DNA of 64,000 nucleotides from CAZFOB01 sp964520325 (GTDB lineage: Bacteria > Actinomycetota > JAICYB01). Within the stretch, counting starts at the first letter, position 1. Every line of letters starts with the position of its first letter. The stretch lies in contig CAZFOB010000014.1 in the NCBI GenBank assembly GCA_964520325.1, forward strand, positions 19,836 to 83,835, given 5' to 3'. Below are positions 32,789 through 41,489 of this stretch, in pieces. The translations under genes and the position numbers were made by a program. The notes beneath the pieces are model-generated. The model was not told the DNA's origin. It did not search any database and saw only the letters and a list, made by a program, of their open reading frames with translations.

Positions 32789-33516
32789 CACGTCGACGCC
32801 TCGACTCCGAGCTCGTCCGTCGCGGCCTGGCCGACTCGCGCTCGCGTGCAGTTGACGTCGTGCTCGACGGACGCGTGCTCGTTTCGGGGAGTGTGGCGAC
32901 CAAGCCGGAGCGTCTCGTCGATCCGGCCGAGCCGATCGAAGTCTCCGGTCCTCCGCCGCGATTCGTATCTCGCGGAGGCGAGAAGCTCGATGGAGCACTC
33001 GACGCGTTTCGACTGGATGTCGCGAACGTGCGGGGTCTCGACATCGGTTCGTCAACGGGAGGGTTCACCGATTGCCTCCTGCAACGGGGAGCTTCGTCGG
33101 TCGTTGCTGTCGACGTCGGACGTGGACAGCTGGCGTGGTCGCTCCGCCAGGATGAACGGGTGACGGTCCTGGAGCGGACCGACGTCCGTGATCTCGATGC
33201 ATCTGAGCTCGGCGCCTTCGGCGTCGTCGTCGTCGACGTGTCTTTCATCTCGCTGCGAACGGTGCTCGCTCCGATCGCCCTCGTAGCGGGTGCCGCGCCG
33301 ATCGTTGCGCTCGTCAAGCCGCAGTTCGAAGTCGGGCGCAGCAATGTCGGCAAGGGCGGCGTGGTTCGTGACTCCGCTTTGCATAAGAGCGCCGTTGCCG
33401 ACGTCGTGGCGAAAGCGGAGGAGTTGAGTCTGTCGTGTCTGGCTCAGGTGCAGTCGGGCTTGCCCGGAGCGGAAGGCAATCTCGAGTTCTTCGTGCATCT
33501 CAAGAAAGTGCTCTGA
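32785..33516 (+). CDS. tlyA: TlyA family rRNA 2'-O-methyltransferase / hemolysin-like
   Basis: 243 residues if started at CTG 32785. The N-terminal S4 domain (RRRLDSELVRRGLADSRSRA) is fully encoded and in frame, but no ATG, GTG or TTG precedes it after the TAA at 32773; the first normal start is GTG 32860, which would remove half the S4 domain. The methyltransferase part has the SAM motif GLDIGSSTGGFTDCLL and VVVDVSFISLR, ALVKPQFEVG. Mycobacterial TlyA 2'-O-methylates 16S and 23S rRNA. The stop overlaps the nadK ATG by one base. So either a CTG start or a frameshift from the eight-codon ORF, or an assembly error. Confidence 0.85.
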   Translation: MTRRRLDSELVRRGLADSRSRAVDVVLDGRVLVSGSVATKPERLVDPAEPIEVSGPPPRFVSRGGEKLDGALDAFRLDVANVRGLDIGSSTGGFTDCLLQRGASSVVAVDVGRGQLAWSLRQDERVTVLERTDVRDLDASELGAFGVVVVDVSFISLRTVLAPIALVAGAAPIVALVKPQFEVGRSNVGKGGVVRDSALHKSAVADVVAKAEELSLSCLAQVQSGLPGAEGNLEFFVHLKKVL

Positions 33517-34367
33517 TGCGGATCGGGGTCATCGTGCACGCACAGAAGCACGGAGCCCGCGAACTGGGGAAGAACATCGCGGCGTGGCTGACGGAAGCCG
33601 GCCACGAGGCCTGCTTTTCTCCGGCCGATGCCGAGATGCTCGCTCTCCCTGAGTCCGCCACCGATCCCGGCGACTTCGCCTCGCTCGACCTGCTCGTCGT
33701 CCTCGGTGGTGACGGCACGATGCTTCACGGGATCGAACGGGCAGGCTTCGCCGGAGTCCCGGTGCTCGGAGTGAATCTCGGACGCCTCGGCTTCCTCACC
33801 GAGACGAGTCCCAACGAGGTCTTCGACGCGCTCAAACGCGCCGTATCAAGGGACTACTCGATCGACGAACGGTCGACCGTTGCAGCGCAAGTCGTGCGCC
33901 CGGACGGGACGGTTGATGATCTCGGCGAAGCGATCAACGAGTTCTCCGTCGAGCGAGGGGTCGGCGGCAAGGTCATCCAGATGACGCTGACGATCGGGGG
34001 CCAGCCGTTCACGACATTCGGTGCCGATGGATTGATCATCGCGACACCGACGGGATCGACGGCGTACGCGTTCTCCATGCGAGGGCCGGTGGTGTCGCCT
34101 CGACTGCGCTGCCTCGTCGTTGTGGCGGTCGGCGCGCACGCGCTATTCGATCGCCCGCTCGTGGTTGCCGACGACGAAGAAGTGGAGATCGCGGTGCGCT
34201 TCGGTGGCACGGGGATCGTGGTCGCCGACGGAGGCGTGCGTACGCAGATCGGGGAAGGCGATGTGTTCCGTGCATCCGTTGGTACGTCGATCGTGCGGCT
34301 GGCACGACTCGCCCCGGATTCGTTCTTCACCAGGGTGGCGCGACGGTTCGGCGTCCCGGACGCGTAG
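33516..34367 (+). CDS. nadK: NAD kinase
   Basis: 283 residues from ATG 33516, abutting the tlyA stop. It makes NADP from NAD. Motifs: LLVVLGGDGTMLHGI, VNLGRLGFLTE, INEFSVERGVGGKVIQM, and DGLIIATPTGSTAYAFSM, the Gly-rich and NE/D loops of the family. The order tlyA-nadK-recN is common in Gram-positive bacteria. It ends nine bases before the convergent membrane-protein gene. Confidence 0.96.
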   Translation: MRIGVIVHAQKHGARELGKNIAAWLTEAGHEACFSPADAEMLALPESATDPGDFASLDLLVVLGGDGTMLHGIERAGFAGVPVLGVNLGRLGFLTETSPNEVFDALKRAVSRDYSIDERSTVAAQVVRPDGTVDDLGEAINEFSVERGVGGKVIQMTLTIGGQPFTTFGADGLIIATPTGSTAYAFSMRGPVVSPRLRCLVVVAVGAHALFDRPLVVADDEEVEIAVRFGGTGIVVADGGVRTQIGEGDVFRASVGTSIVRLARLAPDSFFTRVARRFGVPDA

Positions 34368-34375
34368 AACGCTGG

Positions 34376-34801
34376 CTACCGATCGGCTGGACGCAGGGCG
34401 ACGACGGCGCTGACGCCGAGGATCCCGAGGCCGCAGGCAAGCTCTCCGAACCACCACAGGCCCATCGGGTGGTGTCCGGTTGTCGGACACGCGATGACGC
34501 CGGCGGTGAAGACCGCCGAGGCTACGAGAGAGGCGTTGATCGCCCACCGCGTGCGTTTGGCAAGACCAACCGTCACGGCCACGATCGAAGCGAGGAGCAG
34601 CACGCTCGTGGCAACTTCCCACCACGCGACGTCGGGTTGAGATGCGGCCGGTTCGAGGGCGATTGCGAGAGGGAAGAGGAGCGCCCAGGCGAGGCCGATC
34701 GCGGCGGCCCGGCCCCCGGGCAGCAGTCCCGGCGCACTGGGAGCGCTAGATACGGCACCCGTTGGCGTCGTTGTCCGAAGTGCATCGCGTGTCAGAGCCA
34801 C
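34376..34801 (-). CDS. Small hypothetical membrane protein
   Basis: 141 residues from GTG 34801, backed by GAGGAGG four bases upstream. A polar, Thr/Ser/Pro-rich N-terminus (about 1-30) is followed by four hydrophobic segments (about 31-50, 60-85, 88-107 and 115-137). I do not recognise a family. Conserved-looking residues are few; CPTTGHHPMGLWWFGEL may form an exposed loop. It lies opposite to nadK and recN and may be lineage-specific. A real gene is supported by the start signal and hydrophobic pattern, not by homology. Confidence 0.6.
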   Translation of the reverse strand: MALTRDALRTTTPTGAVSSAPSAPGLLPGGRAAAIGLAWALLFPLAIALEPAASQPDVAWWEVATSVLLLASIVAVTVGLAKRTRWAINASLVASAVFTAGVIACPTTGHHPMGLWWFGELACGLGILGVSAVVALRPADR

Positions 34802-34868
34802 GGATCCTCCTCGTCTTCGGCTCTACGTCGGCTGGCTTCAGTATGCCCGCGGAGCCGCCCCTTGGCTC

Positions 34869-34874
34869 TACCAT
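34869..34874 (+). promoter_or_regulatory. Probable -10 of leaderless recN promoter
   Basis: TACCAT, six bases before the recN GTG at 34881, no ribosome binding site between. Confidence 0.45.
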
Positions 34875-34880
34875 CCAGCT

Positions 34881-36587
34881 GTGCTGCGGGAGCTTCACCT
34901 GCGCGATCTGGGAGTGATCCACGAGGCCGGCGTCGAGCTGTCGCCCGGCCTGAACGTCGTGACCGGTGAAACCGGAGTAGGGAAGACGCTGCTCGTCACG
35001 TCGCTGGCACTTCTTCTGGGCGCCCGCGGCCACGCTCGTCTGGTGCGCGACGGGGCTGGGGAAGCGGTCGTCTCGGCCGTTGTCGGTATCTCAGAGACGA
35101 TGCGAGCAGCTCTCGCACAACGTGGAGTCGAGGTCGAACACGACGTCCTTGCGGAGAACGACGCGGAGATCGTTCTCGTCCGGCGTCTGTCTTCGGACGG
35201 CCGCTCGCGAGCGTGGGTAGGAGGGCAGCTGGCTACCAGCTCGACGCTCGCCGACGTGGGTGAGCTGCTCGTCGAGATCCACGGACAAGGTGCGGGCTTC
35301 GCGCTCGCGCGCCCGGCCGCACAGCTCGCTGCGGTCGATGCATTGGCCGGCAACGCCGGCGTGCTCAAGAACTATCGTGACGCTCTCGATGCACTCAGGT
35401 CCCTCGACGCCGAGGGCGAGCGTTTGCGGGCGGGTGAGGACACGCGTGAGCGCGAGATCGAGTTGTACCTCCACCAGATCGACGAGATCGAACGAGCCGA
35501 GCTCGAGGCCGATGAAGAGGACACGATCGGCGCATCGATGGCGCGGCTGGAGCACGCCGAACGTTTGCGCGAGCTCGGCCGGCTTGCACTCACGCTGACC
35601 GGCGCCGAGGGCGCGAGCGGTGAGCTCGCGCAAGCCCACAAGACACTACAAGCTGCCGCGGCGATCGATCCGACGATCGCCGAGATCGTCGATCGGCTCG
35701 CGGGGCTCGCAGCCGAGACGGCTGAGGTGTCGCGTGAGGTCCGCGCGTGGAGCGAGCTACTCGAGGCCGATCCCGCTCTTTCGGGACTGCAGCTCGAGCG
35801 ACTGCACGAGCGCAAGTCGCTGATCAGCAACCTCAAGCGCAAGTACGGCAACGCGATCGACGAGATCCTGAGCGTCGCCGAAGATGCTCGCGCGCGCTTG
35901 GGTGAGTCGAGGGATGCCGACATCCGTATCGCGTCTATCGATGCCGACGTTGCGGCGGCACGTACAGAAGTTGACGAGCTGGCGGCAGAGCTCTCGAAGC
36001 GCAGGCACCGGGCAGGCAAGCGACTCAGCGAGCTCGTTTCCGCTGAGTTGCCTGCCCTCGCGCTGCCCAACGCCGTCTTCGAGGTGTCGCTCGAGGACAC
36101 CGAACTCACGAAGGACGGCGGCGACCGGGTCCGGTTCGGATTCTCGTCGTCACGGGGAAGCTCAACGGATGACATCGGCAAGATCGCGTCGGGAGGCGAG
36201 ATGTCCCGCGCGATGATCGCCATCACGCTTGCGCTTGCGCAGACACATGACGTCCCAGTCCTCGTCTTCGACGAAGCCGACCAAGGCGTCGGCGGCGAGG
36301 CGGCACTCGAGCTCGGGCGACGTCTTTCTCGGCTCGGACGGTCGCACCAGGTTCTCGTCGTGTCGCATCTGCCGCAGCTTGCGGCCTTCGCGGATCGGCA
36401 CATCGCGGTCCGCCGGTCCGGCGACGGTGTCGAGGTCGAGGTGCTGGACCCCGCGCAGCGGCTCGCCGAGGTCTCACGGATGCTCGCAGGGCTCGAGAGC
36501 TCGGAGCGCGGTCGCGCGCACGCCGGTGAGCTTCTCGAACTTGCCGCGTCCGAGCGCGCAGCCGCTATGCCGGCAAACACAGCCTGA
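34881..36587 (+). CDS. recN: DNA repair protein RecN
   Basis: 568 residues from GTG 34881. An SMC-like ATPase for double-strand break repair. Walker A is GETGVGKT (N-terminal), the long middle is coiled coil (about 150-370, Glu/Leu/Arg/Ala-rich), and the C-terminal ABC signature is ASGGEMSRAMIAI with Walker B VLVFDEADQGVGG. A possible -10 (TACCAT, 34869-34874) is six bases before the GTG, so it is probably leaderless. The -35 is poor. It follows nadK in order but has its own promoter, because the minus-strand membrane gene intervenes. Confidence 0.95.
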   Translation: MLRELHLRDLGVIHEAGVELSPGLNVVTGETGVGKTLLVTSLALLLGARGHARLVRDGAGEAVVSAVVGISETMRAALAQRGVEVEHDVLAENDAEIVLVRRLSSDGRSRAWVGGQLATSSTLADVGELLVEIHGQGAGFALARPAAQLAAVDALAGNAGVLKNYRDALDALRSLDAEGERLRAGEDTREREIELYLHQIDEIERAELEADEEDTIGASMARLEHAERLRELGRLALTLTGAEGASGELAQAHKTLQAAAAIDPTIAEIVDRLAGLAAETAEVSREVRAWSELLEADPALSGLQLERLHERKSLISNLKRKYGNAIDEILSVAEDARARLGESRDADIRIASIDADVAAARTEVDELAAELSKRRHRAGKRLSELVSAELPALALPNAVFEVSLEDTELTKDGGDRVRFGFSSSRGSSTDDIGKIASGGEMSRAMIAITLALAQTHDVPVLVFDEADQGVGGEAALELGRRLSRLGRSHQVLVVSHLPQLAAFADRHIAVRRSGDGVEVEVLDPAQRLAEVSRMLAGLESSERGRAHAGELLELAASERAAAMPANTA

Positions 36588-36600
36588 ACTCTCGCGCCCG

Positions 36601-36617
36601 GGGGCCCTTCGGGCTCC
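36601..36617 (+). terminator. Hairpin after recN, terminator-like without T-run
   Basis: Arms GGGGCCC and GGGCTCC pair over seven positions (one G-U) around a TTC loop, 14 bases after the recN stop and 14 before the steA -10. No T-run follows. It may end recN transcripts or separate it from steA. Confidence 0.4.
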
Positions 36618-36630
36618 TGCACGGGGGCGG

Positions 36631-36636
36631 TAGGCT
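36631..36636 (+). promoter_or_regulatory. Probable -10 of leaderless steA promoter
   Basis: TAGGCT, exactly six bases before the ATG at 36643, no ribosome binding site. Same as at 30754. Confidence 0.6.
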
Positions 36637-36642
36637 CCTTGC

Positions 36643-37860
36643 ATGGCGCTACGGCTCTTCCGTCGCCCGCCTCCCGCCGCGAAGGGCAGCCTCCTTGATG
36701 GCCGGGTCGGCGGGACCGCCCGCCTGGACAGGCGCACGAAGGACCTCGTTCGTCGTCTTCACCCGGGCAACGTCGCGATCATCGACCATGACGATCTCGA
36801 CCTGCTGGCCGCCGAGAGCTTGATCGAGCACGGTGTGGCCGGAGTGATCAACGCCGGACGCTCGATCACCGGCCGTTACCCGAACATCGGCCCCCTGATG
36901 CTCGCCAGGGCAGGCATCCCGCTCGTCGACAACGTTGGACCCGAAGTCTTCGAGAAGATCTCCGAAGGAGACCTCATCGAGCTCGAGGGCGACAAGATCG
37001 CACGCAACGGCGAGATCGTCGGTGCCGGAACGCTGCTCTCCGAAGACGAGATCCGCCGCCGTATGGACGCGGCGCGGGCGGATCTGTCGCGCACCGTCGA
37101 AGCCTTCGCCGAAAACACTCTCGAATACATCAGGAAGGAACAACATCTCCTTCTCGATTCGGTCCACCTACCGAAGCTCGACACCAAGTTTCGCGGACGC
37201 TACGCGCTCGTCGTCGTGCGTGGCTATCACTACAAGCAGGATCTGGCGGCGCTGCGGCCCTTCGTCCGTGAGATGAAGCCCGTCGTCGTCGCCGTCGACG
37301 GCGCGGCCGATGCGTGCCTCGCCGAAGGCATCACTCCGCACGTCATCGTCGGAGACGTCGACTCGGTATCCGTCGACGCATTGCAGTGCGGCGCGGAGAT
37401 CGTCGTGCATCCGCAAGGCGACTACAGACGTCAGCTCGAGAACGGAACGGCGGGGGACGATCCACCGGAAGTGCAGGCTGTGAAGGCCCTCGGCCTTGAT
37501 TGCAAGATCATCACGGCCTCCGGGATGAGCGAAGACATGGCGCTCCTGCTGGCGCACGAGAAGGGGGCCGAGCTCATCGTCGCGGTCGGAACGCATAACT
37601 CGGCGATGGAGATGCTCGACAAAGGGCGCCGGGGCATGGCCTCGACCTTCCTCGTACGGATGCGCATCGGGCCCGATCTCATCGACGCGAAGGGCGTCTC
37701 GCGCCTGTACCGGTCTCGCGTCCGCACGAAGGACCTGTGGCTCCTTCTCGGTGCGGCGCTTGTCACGATGGTCGTGATCATGGCGGTGACGCCACCGCTT
37801 CGGCTGTTCTGGCTGGGTTTCTGGGATCAGTTGCGACGTCTAGTTCCCGGCCTGGGCTGA
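36643..37860 (+). CDS. steA: SteA-like septation protein (thiamin pyrophosphokinase-like fold)
   Basis: 405 residues. The middle has a thiamin-pyrophosphokinase-like core with VVVAVDGAADACLAEGITP and VIVGDVDSV, and the C-terminus has one membrane helix (about 370-390, LLLGAALVTMVVIMAVT). This arrangement matches SteA of Corynebacterium glutamicum and Rv1697, which work with SteB in cell-wall separation at division. Whether it binds a thiamin-like or cyclic ligand is not shown. The next gene, a SteB/MctB homologue, follows by two bases, supporting the pairing. Confidence 0.85.
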   Translation: MALRLFRRPPPAAKGSLLDGRVGGTARLDRRTKDLVRRLHPGNVAIIDHDDLDLLAAESLIEHGVAGVINAGRSITGRYPNIGPLMLARAGIPLVDNVGPEVFEKISEGDLIELEGDKIARNGEIVGAGTLLSEDEIRRRMDAARADLSRTVEAFAENTLEYIRKEQHLLLDSVHLPKLDTKFRGRYALVVVRGYHYKQDLAALRPFVREMKPVVVAVDGAADACLAEGITPHVIVGDVDSVSVDALQCGAEIVVHPQGDYRRQLENGTAGDDPPEVQAVKALGLDCKIITASGMSEDMALLLAHEKGAELIVAVGTHNSAMEMLDKGRRGMASTFLVRMRIGPDLIDAKGVSRLYRSRVRTKDLWLLLGAALVTMVVIMAVTPPLRLFWLGFWDQLRRLVPGLG

Positions 37861-37862
37861 AC

Positions 37863-38810
37863 GTGATCGACCTCCGGTACCACATCGTTTCGATCATGGC
37901 GGTGTTCCTCGCCCTGGGCACCGGCATCTTGTTGGGTTCGGCCCTGGTGAGCTCACCGCTGGAAGCCCAGCTTCACGACGACCTGACGAAGGCGCGAAAC
38001 GACCGGCGGAAGGCCCAAACGGAAACATCAGCACTGAAGGACGAGAACGACTTGCTCACCGATCGGCTGGGGTCGGAGGTGGCACCCTGGGCCGTGCAGA
38101 ACCGCTTGGACGGCGCGTCGGTCGTGCTCGTGATCGACGGCCCTGAGCCACTCGACTGGCGGGAGCATGTGCTGGACTCACTCGTGGCTGCGGGCGCAAC
38201 GACACAGGGCACGATCTCGCTCACCGCCGCATGGGCCCTCGAGAAGACGGAGGAGCGGACCGAGCTGATCACCGCGATCCAGACGGTCGTCCCCGGTTTC
38301 GAACCGGGGGAGGACCTCGCCGAGTCGGCGCTCGAGCTTCTCGGTGAGAGTTTCGTCACCGCGCAGGGCCGCGCACTGATCGACGAGCTTGCGAGCGCAG
38401 GCTTCCTCTTGCTCCAGGGTCCGCGGGACGAACAGTGGCCCGGGATCGACACGACGGTAGTCGTCTTGTCCGGATCGCGCACCGGCGAGTCTGAGCCGAT
38501 CCCGGGCGGCTCTTCGTTCGCACGAAGTGTCGCGGAAAGAGCGCCGACGCTCGTTGCGACCGACGATCCAGAAGGTTCAAGCCTGGTCGGCATGCTGCGT
38601 TCCGACGGCGACACTCCCGAGCGGCTTGCGACCTTCGACTCCGCGACCAACGCAGATGATCCCGGGGGCATCGGTGTTACCGCAGCCGTCCTCGCGGCCA
38701 TCGAAGGTCGGGGAGCACACTTCGGGGCTGCTCGAGGGCTTTCGTTCGTCGCGCCACTGGGTGCAACCGTGGAATCCGGTGGGCCGACCGCCGGTCCCGG
38801 CGACGAGTGA
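37863..38810 (+). CDS. mctB: MctB/SteB family protein (copper transporter-like)
   Basis: 315 residues from GTG 37863. It begins with IDLRYHIVSIMAVFLALGTGILLG, a conserved N-terminal membrane helix, followed by a coiled coil (about 33-66) and a large exported alpha/beta domain. The family includes M. tuberculosis MctB (Rv1698), linked to copper tolerance, and SteB of Corynebacterium, linked to septation with SteA. Given its place two bases after steA the SteB-type role is favoured; the copper role cannot be judged. The stop overlaps the murJ GTG (GTGA). Confidence 0.85.
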   Translation: MIDLRYHIVSIMAVFLALGTGILLGSALVSSPLEAQLHDDLTKARNDRRKAQTETSALKDENDLLTDRLGSEVAPWAVQNRLDGASVVLVIDGPEPLDWREHVLDSLVAAGATTQGTISLTAAWALEKTEERTELITAIQTVVPGFEPGEDLAESALELLGESFVTAQGRALIDELASAGFLLLQGPRDEQWPGIDTTVVVLSGSRTGESEPIPGGSSFARSVAERAPTLVATDDPEGSSLVGMLRSDGDTPERLATFDSATNADDPGGIGVTAAVLAAIEGRGAHFGAARGLSFVAPLGATVESGGPTAGPGDE

Positions 38811-40426
38811 ACGGGGACGGCCCAGATCCCCGCGACGGCCCCGGCGAGGGGTCGGTCGTCCGCGCCACCGCGCAGATCTCGGCGATCACCGTGGTCGCGC
38901 GCCTCGCCGGCTTCGCACGCTGGGTGGTCCTCGGGTACGCCGTCGGAACGACGTTCCTCGGCAACGTGTATCAGACGGCCAACACCATCCCGAACGTCGT
39001 GTTCGAACTGGTCGCGGGCGGTGTTCTCGCGTCTGTGCTCGTGCCGACCTTCGTTCGGGAGATCGACGCCGGCGCGGATCGCATCAGTGACATCGCGTCG
39101 ACGCTCGCCAACGCGTTGCTGATCGTTAGCGTTCCTCTCGTAGCTGTAGGTGTCGTGTTCGCAGCTCCGATGATGAGCGCGCTGCTCGTCGGCGTGAGCG
39201 ATCCGCTTGTCAAGGCCAAACAGGTCGAGCTCGGTGCGTGGTTCCTCCGGTTCTTCCTGCCGCAGGTCCCGCTGTATCTGGTCGGCATCGTGATGCAAGG
39301 GCTATTGCACGCGCACCGTCGCTTCGTCGCGGCCGCGCTCGGCCCCCTGCTGTCGAGCCTCACCGTCATCGCGACATACCTCACCTTCCGCGCGATCGCT
39401 CCGCACGCGACACTCGAGAACGTCACGCGTCCGCAGCTCGCGGTGCTCGCCGGCGGCACGACGCTCGGTGTGGTCGCGCTCACGCTGTGTCAGATCCCAT
39501 CGGTGCGACGACTCGGACTGCGCTGGCGGCCGGTGCTCCTGTGGCGTGATCCCGTCGTGAAAGGCGCGCTGCGCGCAGGGGGCTGGGGAGCGGGATACCT
39601 CGGGATAACGCAGTTGATCCTGCTTGTTGTGATCGTCCTCGCGAATCGCGTCGAAGGCGGGGTCGTCGCATTCCAGATCGCGAACGCTTTCTTCGAGCTC
39701 CCGAACGCGATCATCGGTCTTCCGCTTGCGCTTTCGCTTTACCCCGCCATGTCGTCGGCGTTCGCACGCGGCGACGAGCCGCGCTTCGGTGCTTTGCTGC
39801 TCAACGGATGGCGCCTGGCTCTCTTCGGTGCGATACCGGCAGCCGTTGGCTTGTATCTGCTGGCTCCGCTGGCCACCGACGTCCTGCTCGGATGGACGCG
39901 CGACGTCTCCCCGGAGTTGGTGGCGGGCACGCTTCAGGGGTTGGCCGTCGGCGTGGTGCCATGGGTCTTGCTCGCAACGCTGGTTCGGGCGCTCTACGCA
40001 CGCGGCGCGACGGCGCGCCCCTTCGTGATGAACGTCGCCGGTTTCATGGTTGTGCTCGGGATCGGCGTCGGGGGGACGCTCGGCGCCGATCCGCGCGGCA
40101 CATCAGCCATGAGGTTGCTCGGAGCCTCGGTCGGTGCCGGATGGTGGATGGCGGCCGTCGCCGGCGTCCTGCTGCTGGCGAGGTACTGGGACGTCGCAGC
40201 CGCCATGCGGTCCCTCGGCGTGAATCTGCTCCGCGGAGCGACGATGGGGGCTGCCGTGTGGCTCGTGCTGCGAACCCTCGAGGATTCCGCACCTCGGCCG
40301 CTGACGCTCATGGCGGCCGTCGTTGCCGGTGTAGCTGTGATCGCAGCCACGGGGCTGCGATCCGCAGAGCTTCGTGGGACCCTCGCCTTCCTGTCCGGGC
40401 GAAGTCAGACTCAAGAACACCTATGA
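38807..40426 (+). CDS. murJ: MurJ/MviN lipid II flippase
   Basis: 539 residues from GTG 38807, about 13-14 membrane helices. Family pattern: ATAQISAITVVARLAGFAR at the N-terminus, QTANTIPNVVFELVAGGVL, and PQVPLYLVGIVMQGLLHAHR. It carries lipid-linked sugars across the membrane. The usual actinobacterial murJ with a kinase-like cytoplasmic tail lies elsewhere near the origin; this one lacks such a tail and sits beside glycosyltransferases, so it may flip a different lipid-linked polymer (inference). Confidence 0.9.
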   Translation: MNGDGPDPRDGPGEGSVVRATAQISAITVVARLAGFARWVVLGYAVGTTFLGNVYQTANTIPNVVFELVAGGVLASVLVPTFVREIDAGADRISDIASTLANALLIVSVPLVAVGVVFAAPMMSALLVGVSDPLVKAKQVELGAWFLRFFLPQVPLYLVGIVMQGLLHAHRRFVAAALGPLLSSLTVIATYLTFRAIAPHATLENVTRPQLAVLAGGTTLGVVALTLCQIPSVRRLGLRWRPVLLWRDPVVKGALRAGGWGAGYLGITQLILLVVIVLANRVEGGVVAFQIANAFFELPNAIIGLPLALSLYPAMSSAFARGDEPRFGALLLNGWRLALFGAIPAAVGLYLLAPLATDVLLGWTRDVSPELVAGTLQGLAVGVVPWVLLATLVRALYARGATARPFVMNVAGFMVVLGIGVGGTLGADPRGTSAMRLLGASVGAGWWMAAVAGVLLLARYWDVAAAMRSLGVNLLRGATMGAAVWLVLRTLEDSAPRPLTLMAAVVAGVAVIAATGLRSAELRGTLAFLSGRSQTQEHL

Positions 40427-40463
40427 CGTCGGCTCGCGCCACCTTGGAAAGCAGTGGACGCAG

Positions 40464-41489
40464 TTGAAGCAGGTTGCGCACGTGCTGTGGCGTTCGGAAG
40501 GCGGGATCCGACGTCACGTCCGCACCATCGCCGCTCACCCACCCGATGGTTGGCAGACCGCCGCCGTGTTCGGACCATCCGATCTCGCGTCGTATTTCAC
40601 CGGTCTTCCCTTCAGGCCGGTGACGCTCCGCGGCCTGCTCTCGGCCCGGGCCGGCTTCGACGTCGTTCATGCACATGGGATCACCGCGGGGACTGTCGCA
40701 CTCCTTCCCGGCGGCCCACCCGTCGTCCTGTCGATCCATGTCGTGCTGGGAGCGACCGGAGCTACCGCACGTTCGCCGATGGCTCGGCGTGGAGCGTTGG
40801 CCATCGCGTCCCGTGCTGATGCTGTGATCGCGCCTACGCAACGTGCCGCCATCGGGTTTGAGAGGGCGCGCATCATCCCGCCGGCGTTCTGTCCGCTCGC
40901 GCCGCCGTCGCGGTCACGCGATGACGTGCGTCGTGAGCTCGGCGCGTCGGAGGACGATGTGGTCGCGCTCGCAGTCTCGCGACTGCAACCAGAGAAGCGG
41001 CTCGACCTTTTCGTACGCGCCGTCGAATCTTCGGGATGCGTGGGCTGGCTCGTCGGTGATGGGCCGGAGCGCCTGAGCCTTGAAGCATCTGCGTCCGGCA
41101 CACGGACGCGATGGCTCGGTTCCCGCGAGGACATCGCCGACCTGTTAGCGGCTGCCGACGTCTTCGTCTCTGCTTCGAGCTCGGAGAGCTACGGGATCGC
41201 CGTTGGCGAGGCCATCCACGCGGGACTCCCGGTTGTGGCCAGTCGTACCGGTGCGATCGAGGAGATCGTGGGGGCCGCCGGGGTCGTTGTTGCGCCGGGT
41301 GACGACGACGCGTTCATCGAAGCGCTCGTAACGATGGTTGCCGACGGCGAGGAACGTATGCGCCGGTCCGCGATCGCTCGCGCCATCTCGCAGCCGGGCG
41401 CGCACTCGGGCGCGCAGCCGGACGCCGCAACGCTCATCGGCCGCATCGGGGCCGTGTACGACGAGGTGTCGACAAAGGTAGTGTCCTGA
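40464..41489 (+). CDS. GT4 family glycosyltransferase
   Basis: 341 residues from TTG 40464, chosen because QVAHVLWRSEGGIRRHVRT is the standard N-terminal strand and Gly loop of GT-B enzymes; upstream in-frame codons have no start with a good ribosome binding site. C-terminal donor-site motifs are VSRLQPEKRLDLFVRA, VGDGPERL, SSSESYGIAVGEAIHAGLPVV, a Glu-x7-Glu pattern, and VAPGDDDAF. The acceptor is unknown; location after murJ suggests a cell-envelope glycan or lipid. Its stop overlaps the DUF3866 ATG by one base. The start is the least certain point. Confidence 0.82.
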   Translation: MKQVAHVLWRSEGGIRRHVRTIAAHPPDGWQTAAVFGPSDLASYFTGLPFRPVTLRGLLSARAGFDVVHAHGITAGTVALLPGGPPVVLSIHVVLGATGATARSPMARRGALAIASRADAVIAPTQRAAIGFERARIIPPAFCPLAPPSRSRDDVRRELGASEDDVVALAVSRLQPEKRLDLFVRAVESSGCVGWLVGDGPERLSLEASASGTRTRWLGSREDIADLLAAADVFVSASSSESYGIAVGEAIHAGLPVVASRTGAIEEIVGAAGVVVAPGDDDAFIEALVTMVADGEERMRRSAIARAISQPGAHSGAQPDAATLIGRIGAVYDEVSTKVVS

